The notes beneath the pieces were generated by a model. It was not told the origin of the DNA, ran no database searches, and worked only from the letters and a program-made list of their open reading frames with translations. Below are positions 44,296 to 56,200 of a stretch of DNA of 64,000 nucleotides, in pieces; the first letter of the stretch is position 1, and each line of letters begins with the position of its first letter. Source of the stretch: Monarcha castaneiventris obscurior (Eukaryota; Chordata; Aves; Passeriformes; Monarchidae); the NCBI GenBank assembly GCA_026261815.1, contig JAMPIT010000258.1:11771501-11835500 (forward strand), read 5' to 3'. The position numbers and the translations under genes are program-made.

Positions 44296-47200
44296 CTGCA
44301 AGGGAAAGAAAAAGATAACAGTTTAAAAGTCAAATATTTTCCTTATCTTTAACTTTCAGAAACAGTGATCATATTAACAGATTCATACCAAACTGGATAG
44401 CAATTAATTCAATAAAGTCTAATCCCCCCCTTCTATTTAACTGCACCAAACCTATCTGTCCATTGTATTAAAAGAAATAGTATTATACATCCAGAATCTG
44501 CTTACAAAATATATCTCCCACAAATAGATGCCAAATTATCTTCCACCTTACCCAACACAGGACATGTGCCCTGTGCTGGAGCGAAGATTTCCCACCTACA
44601 CAGGAATCATGCAGTAGAGAGATTCAATCTAATAACAAGTAAGTAGAAGCACAGGCTGCTCACCAGTCGGAACAGGAATCACAGAAATCCAAGGACATTT
44701 CTTGAGGGCAGTCTTGGCAGTGCCACCGAACACCCTGGATAGGTTCGATCCCGCAGTTATCACACTGTGGGGCAGATGAAGAGCACTGAGAAAACAGCTG
44801 GAGGCACCTCCATTGCTACCAGTGCACACCAATTCACTGCACAAAAATCCCTGTGTGTCCCTGTGTTACTGCCAGCCCACACAGCTGAACTCTGCTCACC
44901 ATGGACCACAACCTATTCGTGGGTGAAAGTCCACATTTCTAGGAGAGGCCCTCCAGAGCCCTGAGAATCCATCAAGCTTTTGCTTTGCTTCCCACTCCCC
45001 AAATGCTCCATCTCGGCATTATCTGGCTCAAGCAAAGCAGCCCAGCCCTGCCTGCAGACACTGCTCAGCCTCAGCTGGCTCTAAGAACTGCTGGGACACA
45101 GCACAAGAATGGGATGTTTCACCCAAGTCCAGCCACGTGGAATGTCAGACTTTCCAGGGCAGAAGGAAGCAGCCAGACCAGCCCAGCAGAGCTTCTTGGG
45201 AGGCTGCTGATCAGGGCACAACAGGGCACACTGATGCACTTCCCAACTCAGGAAATGCAGTAACACATCACAGGGGGACTGGAACTAAAAGCCAGGTGGC
45301 TGGGAAGGAAGGGGAATAATATCTTCAGAGAAGGAAACAGAGGTCTAGAACTAAAACTGAGCAAAAGACAAGAACTAATCCCAAGAAGATCAGAGACAAC
45401 ATAAAAGCTAAGTGCAAGCATGTGGCATGAAGAGAAAAAGAACAAAATAAAACATGAAAGACTAGATCAAAAATTCACAATGGTACAGAAGAGGGGAGAA
45501 ATGGAAAAATATTTGATCAAAAAAAGGAAACCAAGAAAATGGAGTTGCAGACAAAGATAGCTTTTCAAAAACCTTAAACTATGAAGAGTGCTGCAGAGAT
45601 AGGACTGAAAACAAAAAAGAAATGTGGGAAACAAGCCTCTGCTCCCATAGGTCATCCTCTACCCATCTATCAGAACCTGAAGGTCTCTCTCAGCATCTGT
45701 GGAACCCACTGGCACAGCACCTGCTCCTGTCACCAGCATTAGGGCACCCAGGGTTACAAACACCTCACACACAGATCTGCCACAGCTGCATCCCTTCCTC
45801 CCACAGGTGGCTCTCCGAGTCTGAGCGTTGGTAATGAGGAGGCACTAAGTGTACCAAGAGCTGCTCTTTGAAAATACCAACTTCAGAATAATGCTAGGAC
45901 TTAAAAACTGGCTCCAGTCATCTGAATTTGAGAACCAAGACAGTGGAAAGCCTGGACCTTATTTTTTGTGTTCCAGCTCCCCTCTGCCCTGTGAAACAGA
46001 AACAATACTACGCCTTTCATTTCGTAATGAAGAAAAGAAGTAGTTGCAAATTGCTCTGATATTATAGCAGTGAAAGCCATAAAAAGCCCACAAGGGATTC
46101 GATAATTCAATATTCTAAGCACAGGTTGAATAATGTGTAGTAAATGAGGCCGAAGGCTGTGCAGAACCAAAACTGCTCTCAACAGCTGCTTATTAGGTGA
46201 GGTCTGTCCAGCCCATGGACTGAATTTCCTGAGGGAAAACAGTACATCATCACCTGATTTCACAGCTTATTATAATGCATAATACAATCAAACTAAAATG
46301 CAAAGAAACTTTCAAACTTCAAATGCCTGACACTCTGTAATGCCAATTTACATCTCAGGATAATTTTATGTAGAAAAAGCAGTTTGTTAAAGTCTGGTCT
46401 GCTTGATTCAAGTTTCAAATTTTGGGGGAAAGAAAATGCTAATTTAAAAAATCCCCACAAAATGAAATGCCAAACACACCATGCTAACTAAACCCAATAA
46501 AAATAAAAAGCCCTTTGGTGGTCTAATAACTTAAATCTGTCAGTATCAACTGATGAGGCTGTCTTAATTTTACAGTCAATTTGAATTGAACCTTGCACTA
46601 TCCTCGCATTCTTATGTAAATGGCTATTAGAAAATAAATCTAGCTCTACAACACTAAAAAAAACCCTGTTCCAACATTTACACCAACCAGTTAGACACAA
46701 AATCCCTTGCAAACCAGAAAGTAAGATTTTGAGAATGCCTTTTCTTTCATGTTGCCTATTAATGGTTGTTACTGGAACAACACATCAGTTTAACTTAATG
46801 TTTATTTTCTTAATTTTACATAAATATTGTTTTATGTCCTTGCTTCAGCTTCCGTCAGTTATCACTTGATAAGATTGTGAAGTTGTACAAAACAAAACAA
46901 AAAAATTATTGATCTATTACTCTTATCCAAAATCTCTGTCCTTTCTTTTGCCTCAGGTGGAGGCAAAATTACTCCAAATTCATAATCAGAAAATTATCAT
47001 TAATGAATCACTGTCAAAACAGAATGTATAGTCAAATGGAATTCGATCATGATTTAACAAGGCTCTAATACAAGTTGTATTTTCATAATGTGGTGAGAAA
47101 AAGACAGAATGTTTATTAATTTCCATATAACATCAGCATTCAGTGAAAGCTGAGCTACCAGAAGGAGTGAATGACATGGGCTGTTTTTCTTAAAGAGAAT

Positions 47201-50200
47201 GAGGGAAAACAGACACAGTGAACAAGAACTAAGGAACCAAACTTGCTGTATTAAACAAAATCTTTTCAGGAAATTCAAACCACATTCTCTTGGAAGACTT
47301 CTAAATTCCACTGAGTAACAGAAAAACATCTCTTGCACTCACCTTAAATCCCACATGCTGCACAAACCCACTTTCTGCATGCATCTGCTGGAGTTTCTGT
47401 TTCTTCAATTTTTTAAACTCTAACAGTTCTTTGTATTCAGGTAACTCTCTGTATGTTACTGGAATACTCTCTTCATCCTATTCAAGGTAAAAAATCCCAG
47501 AAAAATATTCTTACTATAGGAATAGAGTAACTAGTTAAGATATATATTTGTTCCATAAATCACTATGTATGATTAATGTTTAAGAAAATGATGGCAATAT
47601 ATTCTAACATTCTGGGAAAATATTTAAGAAAACCTAACACCCATACCCAGTCTTAACTTCTCACCTTTACTGATAAGAATAAAATGTGATGAGAAGCACC
47701 ATGCCATGACTGAAAGAGTAAAACTTTCAGAGTTATCCAACTCCTTTATCCCTTTACTGTCTCTTAAGAGCTTAAAAAACCAGATTGCTATTTTTCATAA
47801 ATTATGAAGCAGTTTGTCTCCCTCCAGGCCAGTGCAGACATCTTTGCCAGAGAGATGCACAACAAATGGTTCTCTCTTTTTCAAAGACATGCAATTTCTG
47901 TTTTTTCTCACGCAGTTTCCTTCAACAAAGGTTGAGGATCTGTTATGAAAGGCCAGAAGCTCTAATTCTAGTTCAGATCTCATTTCAAGGTAGTGATTTT
48001 ATTGTAGCAGCTGTAGTTGGTAGATGTCACCTGTTTCCAAAGATGCTGAGTCTTTACTGATGTAGAGCAGTTTTCACATCCTCCACCAACAGGAACGTTC
48101 AGGTAGGGAAAACAACTACAACTACAGGATAGTGATTAAAATTCTTCTAATCTAGCCTAAATGTGTAATTTCCATTCCTTTTTATGAATCTGTGAAGACT
48201 GATGATTCTGTATTATTTAGTAAGTTTATTCAAGGAAGTGAGGAAAAGAGGCTTTATTACATTTCTGAAAGGCCTTATCAATTATTTAATTGTAATTATG
48301 AGCCTATATAAAGGACTAGACTGCAAATATTCAGAAAAGTTATGGCTGAATGACACGATTCAGTTGTGTAGTGATAAGCTACATTCTCTTAAATATAAGG
48401 GAATTCACTCACCAGGGATTCACCTTCCATGCAAATCTCAAAAGTTTTTCTGAGGAAAAACTGCCTGTCACAAAATAACTGTATACTGAATAAAGTATAC
48501 TTTAATAGCTCCCTGTGTGGACAATTCATTCTGGAATAGTAAGTAGTTGTAAGTAGAATAATTAGACTACTCACAAAATCAAGAAATCATAACTGGAAAG
48601 TAAATTAACTCTGCTAGAAATAGTGTGTCCTCACTTGGAAATAACTCATTTATACCAAAATATATTTTTTTAGGAATAGTTATGACTGGTAATAATCAGG
48701 CAAAATTTTTTTGTCTTTACACAGGAAAAGCATGTGGTAATTCCACTGTGAATTCAAAGAAAACATAATTTTTCTGCTACACTGCTTTTCTTCTGCACCA
48801 CAATGCAAAGTATTTTTCTCCAAGACAGCGATTGTTACCAAGAGATCTGACTTTTAACACTAGAACAGAATCCTGTATGTTCATTTTGAATATAGTTTAC
48901 AATCCCTTTTTGCTTCCTAATTGCTTTTATTTTGCACTGATTGTGGGAATCTTTTTGGTAACTGAGCTCCCCTGTGTCTTTCTACCTCACTGAAACCCAG
49001 AACTGTATGTATCTGGAAATGGGGCTCTAGTGAAGAAAGAAAAGATTATGTCAAGTTAAAAAAAAAAGAAGAAAAAAAAAAAGTCTCTGTGTGTGTGGGG
49101 GGCACATGTCCACTATTATCACTGCAAAAATGTGAAACAGTAACTTCTGCCCAAATAAAAATAAAACCCAGTTGATTTATGGTGCCTATATTAATTATTA
49201 GTTAGGACACCATGGCAAAACCAAAATGTTTCAGAAAACTGTTCAGAACAACTAGAAAAGATGTATTTATAAACAGTGAAGAACAAAAGCGTGTTAGCTC
49301 AAAACCAGCTGCACTGCATCTCTTCTAACACGCATTTTGCTTTCCATGCCTTTTAAGATTCTTACTGGAATAAGCAAAGTTATCAGGAATGTCTGTGGGT
49401 GAGCTGTAAGACCACCAGAGAGAGAATACAGAACATGACTGAAGATGAATTTAAGACTGGGAAATAGATAAGTAAATTTAATAATTAAGGAAGACTACGC
49501 AGTGCAGGCAAAAAAGTCAGTCAAGAAATTGAATGGACTTATAGTGGGTGGCCTCAATAATTGTGTTATGCAACAAGCTTTTCACACACAAGATGTCACT
49601 AGGATCACACAAAAATAAAATTAACAGGTCAGGTTCTTCAGTCTAAGCACAGGAAAACTGCAGTGATTCACACCAGCTGTGAAACTTGCCCAGCTCCCAA
49701 GCAGGAGGATACAGTCCCTCTATGGTTCTATATGGAAATGGGAATGACATATGTCTAAATTCTTGTTGTATTATTGCATGGGTTAAATTTGGAAAGTAGC
49801 ACACACCATGATGTAGCAATTCACTGGGTTAGGATGTCTACTAGAATTTGCCTCTAAGAATACATAAATATGCTTGTTGATTGACAATTCAGTCTGTTAG
49901 TTCACACTTTCAAGTGGATTTTACAAAATCCGTAATTAATTCAGCCAGTAAAAGATAAAAAAAAGCAATGATGTCAACAGCATTTGAATTTTACCAGGGC
50001 TCTATGTAACCTTTCTAAAACACGTCTTTAACTAGAATCCTAAGATACAATTTACATGATTTTCAAACCTCTCTCATGCCAGATCACTTTTAAAAAATAT
50101 GCAACTAAAACTTCTTTGAGCTATTTCAGGACAAAACTGTTTATGACTTACAGACTTCCTTCCTGATTTGGTCTGAATTTTTTGCCGTTGGAGACTGTTA

Positions 50201-53200
50201 TATTAATGATGCACTTATAATTCAAAATGGCTCATGAATCTTATTACAACTTAATACTTACTTGATGGCATTTTATGGTGAAGATGCCTAATCCTCTAAA
50301 CACTAAACAAGGTCAAAGTGACAGCAAGCAAGACATTCTGTGACTGATTTAAATGACATACCGATACTTCCTCTTCTGCTGCAGTATCCATATGGCTGTG
50401 AAAACTGCATCTGTCATCATCTTCATCCATATAAACTGGAGGTTCATGAGATGTCATGAAAGTTGAAGGTTTGAAAAGATGTTTATTTAAAGGATGTTGC
50501 CGTCTACTTGATGACTACAGTGAAAAAATGGTATATTTTTAAAAACATTCTTTGGCTATTATTTAAAAAATCTTAATTGATAAAACTTTGCCTGGAATTT
50601 GTTCTTTTATACTAAATAATCTATCATATTTCCAACTACTTTTACTTATGTCTCTGTATCATAGTCTCCCACAGCTGGCATTGTTCTCTTTCATAATGGG
50701 GGGAATCAAATGAACAGTGCAATACTTTGGTAAAAATGCAGCAAGGAAGAGCCCTTACCATAAAACCCCCACCCTCTGAACAGGTGAGACTGACAGCAAG
50801 AGTAAAACAGAAAGTAAAGCTGTTACAATTTTGAAGACAGAGGACCAGAGAGCAAAAATACCAAAAAACTTCCAGTGGTGTGTGACACTAAGCAAGGAAG
50901 TAATTTTGCCCAGGTCAAAGAGCCAAAAGGTCCATGCTTGACACTCATCATCAACTTCTTGTATTTGTGCCTTAGAAAGAACTCCAAGTCTAGACCTATT
51001 GTACCTGGAGCAGGAGAGAGAAAGCAATTCATTGCACCAAAAAGAGAATTCTAAGAGTTAGAAAGAACTGCTCTCTTAAGGTTCTTTTTTGTTGCCACTG
51101 CATGAAAAAAGAACCTAAAAAACATTAGGTGAAATAAATTACTCCATTAGTGCACATCTAGAAACTTTCAACTTTAATGCTGTCTGAAGGTAACAATGCA
51201 TGCCAGTTTTAAAAGGCACTCAACCCCTATTACTTATTCCCCAGTGGGAGAATATTAAATACCAAAAAAGAATAATTTGGGGTGAATAAAACTGACTCAA
51301 CCCCTTACTTAGCGACTTTCCAGACCAGCATTTTGACATTTAATGTCAAAACTTACACTCCTCAACTTTAAAAAAAAACCCAAGAGTGTGAACCAAAAAC
51401 GTAAGCATGAAAAGTGTTTTTTCTAACAATCATAAAAGAGAGGATTGTTTTACACTGTGCCTAGCTGCTCACACAGCTAAAACGAAAGGAATCCTTGGAA
51501 TAGTCAGTACTTTCTCCTTTTTTAGCAAGAGTTTTTATCCCAAAAGATTCCTATATCAGTTACAAACCTGTAATATTATAGTACAACCATTTATCTCTGA
51601 AGAGGGATTCAATCTCTAAAGAGGCACATAGCGTTATTTTATAGTTGTGCAGTTTAAGAAGTAAAGGCACAGATGACACAAATTACTTAGATGGAATGCA
51701 TCTATGCAGACAGAAGTACCACAAGGAATTGAGATTAGCTCTGTTTAGTCTTAAGGGAAGACATGAAGTCTGTAGTAACAACTGGAAGGTGGTACCCCTA
51801 ATTTGCAGAACTACTACAGTGCAAAAAAGAAAAGAATTTCTTCTGAGAGTGATGTACTATACCCACTGTGTTGAAATGTTCCACTTTCTGCCTTATGATC
51901 ACCAGCTACCTGTGTTTTGGTCCTTTTATGGTTTCCCTTAAGACTTCAAACCTCTCTAAAATACTTCCATGCATAGATGGTATTTCAGCTTGAGCTGACA
52001 CAGTGATTTACATTTTCTGTTAACAGAAAACAGATCTGCATTCAATATGAGATCTAGAGTCAGGAAAGGAAAACTGTGCCTATGCTTTTACAGCAGCACT
52101 GACATGCATAACAGTGCTGTGACCTACAAATTGAACTGAGGATTTGAATTCTCTTTTTCTGGTGAAGAATGAACTAAAATACTACTTAGAAGCAGACAGT
52201 TAAAGATCATCTTCCCTGTGGAAAATATATCTCTAGATTAAGCTTAAAAGCAGGTGCACTAATGATATTATATAAAGATTAAATTGAAAATGATAAGCCA
52301 TAATTGAAGAACTGAATACTTAAGTACTAAATCTCTGATCCAGTTTTATTTTCACCAGCAGTAGGTAATGGCTATACAGGAAAATAAACTGATACATCCT
52401 GCTTAATTTCCTGTATAATTTGTTAGAAGAGACATATGTCATAGGAGTAGATATACAAGGTAACTTCAACGAGACGTTTAAGAACTGAACAGGCTTCTCA
52501 CCTCTCCAGTAACCATTTAAAAAAAGCACCTTGGACAATCCCCACGGAGAAATGCAAGTATTTTCTTGTGAAGCACCCCTTTTGACACAAACCTTTACAT
52601 TAAATATATCCATGTGTCTTATTTTCCCAGGGTACGTGCTTTAAGTATTAGCATCCAGTTTGGATACTTCTGTTACTGGCAGTAAAGCAGACACTCTGCA
52701 GTTACAGTGTCCATGTACACTCAATACCAAAATTAGGACAAAGACAGCACAAGCACGACCCAGGCTTCCACCAGCCCTTGCATTTCCTTTCTGCTGTCAT
52801 CTGCACTGGAGAGCTGGGAATAACTAACCTGGAATGGGGCTGTCAATCTGTGCTCTAAGCAGACAGCTCTGTTAGCAGACTGAGAGCTCAATTTCTCCAC
52901 ATATACTATTTGTCTGATTTTTTCATCTGCTGTATTTCTTACACAGGATACAAATATAACACAGGGATGCTGCTTAATACAAACCAGGGCAAACGACCTT
53001 ACTCTTATGATCTGGCAATAAGGATGGGAATCACACTGCAAAAACTGATGTAAGTATTAGATACTTTCTAATTAGATACGTATCTAATTAGATAGAAGCC
53101 TAAGAAAAATCTGTATGAGGGAACCATTGCTGCTGCAGTATGAGAACGTTAAGAATTTTACAGAAAATATGTTTCACTCTTGGTTATACTGGGTTTGTCT

Positions 53201-56200
53201 GCGGTAGGATCACTGTTCAAATTAGTGAAAATTACAGTTAAAATGTCCCACATCAACTGATTAAGTACTCCCACTGATTATCAAATCCAGTGATCTGCTG
53301 CCTGGCAGCATTGCACACATTCTGTAACGATGGTCTTTCCAAACACAATTAACAGGGAACAACAAAAGGCGTGACCAAAGTAATTTAAAGTGGTACTTTA
53401 AATACAAGAACAGTGGCATAAAGAACTCAAACAATTGTAATTTTCAGAACTAAATTTTCAGTGTCTCTTGAAATCAGCCACACAGTATTATCATAGTACA
53501 GAAATTAGCCCCAACTGTGTAAGTAATTTGGAATTCTGACAGATGACTCTCCACAGCATTTAAGGTATCAATGTTTCCAGCTGGTTTTTTGTTCTTCTGC
53601 CAGAAAACACTTTTCCAATAGACAAAGGGGCAGACAGAGTCACGTCTGTACCTTCCCTGCCTCTGTTTATAGAGCACAATAGTTGATTAAAGTCCTGGTG
53701 AAAGTAAAATGGTATTACCATGATGGATGGCAAACTGGAAAGCCTCCAATACAAGCACTTATTGTTTGCAGTAACTTCAGAGAATACCACGAGACAACTA
53801 AGGATGTGTAACACTTTAAATCATTACACAGGAACTGTGGTAGATCTTTGTATCAACCCACGGACAGCAACTTTTGTTTCCAACCTTTCAAAGAACCAAA
53901 CCTGCAAGTCTGCCTTTTTGTAGAATCAATATAAAGTTTACTCTATTCTTTATCAGAAAACACCATGGACACCTGGATGCAAACCAGTAATGTTACTCCA
54001 CAAAATACTGTAAGGGGTTTTGAAGAAGTTTTGTAAATACCGTGGAAACAAAAAAATCCCCAAACCCAACAAATAAAACCCCCATAAGGAAGAAGAGCCC
54101 CCAAGAATAATAAGAACCCCCCAAGACCATCATTCTACCCTGTTAGTTCAGCCTCCAATCTGAACACTTAATGACCCCAAGAGCTGTCAATGTGAAACCA
54201 GAATTATCATCTAATTCACTCCATAATGCTACTGACAAAAGAAGATTACTTCATTAAGTAACTTTATTAAAAGTATTAATGATTCTGATTCAACTTGCAC
54301 ATAAATGAAACAGAAAAACAGAATTCTGTAAAATTGCCTCACCTTTTTGGAATATAAATATAAGTTTGGAGTTCTTCCTGGAACTGGAATACCAGCTTTA
54401 GTCAGTTTAATAAAATATTTTTGCACTCTACTGGCAACCTAGGAAAAACCAAGATGCAACAACTCAGTGTCAAATGAAATGTAACTGGTCTTCACTAAAA
54501 GTTTTGCCAGGATTGCTACATTGATTAAGAACATTAGGGAAAAAATCCTCCAGAATCTACTCTGTGACAACTACTCTAACTGGTAGCTATCTTGTAGTGC
54601 TGCATTTGTACTATTTCCAGATGCTTTGACAGTTTTCAGAGAAAAAAATTATCCTTCTTTAAACATACACAGAAAAACTTGCAAAAATTGTGATAGAAAG
54701 AACTTTAGTAGTTTGCTTCCTGCTGCAGCTAAACTCATTCTTAACAATGCCAGCTACGTTATCCACAGTTAGCATACAGAAAGTAGGTCTCCATTAATGA
54801 AATAAGTAAGCATGCCTATCTTTTCAGGGGTGGAGAAATACAGGTATGATCAGAAATGAGCTAATCCTGTATACTGAAGTACTTAATCATACTTTTATCT
54901 GAAAGCACACAACTGAAATAAAAGAAATTAAAATACACAGAACATCAGCATTTTTTACTTCTGGTCAAAATGGAGAAAATTCATTTTGGGGGAAAAATTC
55001 CAACAAGTTAGATGCTTGGTTACTCATCATCTGTGTCCTTTTCTGGATCTCAGCCCCAGTACAGAACTAATTCTTCTGTCTGTGGTATTTACATGTCTGC
55101 CTATTCTACAGTACTGAGGTGCAGGAAATTCAGCACTCCAGTGTAACTCAGTCTGAGCACAGCTGCTGTCACTACACTTGCTGTATCGAATTAAATGTGT
55201 GCTGTCAAAATTTAATGAACAGTTAGGTCTGGCAACTTTGCCATGGGCTTTGGGGCACATTTAACATTCTGCATTTGAGATCCAGTGTAAGTCACACTGT
55301 TACTGGTGAAATGCAGGCCCTGCTGTTACATTTTTAAGACTAAGTGATTACTCAAAATACATTGAATTTTCTTTACTGATATTAAAAAAAAAAAGCAAAG
55401 ACAATGGATTAGTTCTCAAAGTGTTTTACATGTTACCTGCTTTGCTGTTCTATTTCCCAGTTCATCTGCTATCTTCTGCCACCGTCGGGACTCTACTTCC
55501 TCTGGTGGATACTTCAAAAGCAATTGCTCGAGCTTTTTCTAAATCAACAGTGAAAAGGAATAAACACATTTTTCCTAGTACAGGTATGAGTTGTCAAATA
55601 TCTAAATACATGTGACTCTGATCTCCCAAGTGCTATAAACACTATTACACAATGTGCTTTTATGCTCAAGTATGCTACCACAGCTACAAAATTAAAGAGT
55701 TTCCCATTACCTGTTCCTCTACAGTCCACAGCTGGTTAAAAGTTTCAGGTTTGGTCTCATCGCAAAGTCGCCCTCTTATCATCTGCTCAAATACAGGACA
55801 TAAAATGGAATAAGTGTTTAGAAAAATTATAGCTGGGATAACTGATTTGAATTCTCTTCCTAGTTAAGTCAAACCAAAACCAAACCAAAGAGTGAGACTT
55901 CAAAACAAAATTTGCCTAAGCCAAAGTTTAGTTCTGGAATTTGAGTAGAGGAATGGCATGTCACCCATCACCAAGATGCATATTTGAAGAAACAGTTACG
56001 ATACTCACATTCCATACCAAAAAGAAGAAAAAAAATTAAAAATCATTACTCTGTAATTTTTTTTCTTTCCTTGTGAACAACTACCTGTGGACGACTGTTT
56101 GTGGAGCCTTCTGGACCATCACTTAAAGGCAAGACAGAGTACGAAATAGACTCTCCATCCTTCTTGGGATCCAAAGGACTTTTTGGTCTTGCAGGTATAC

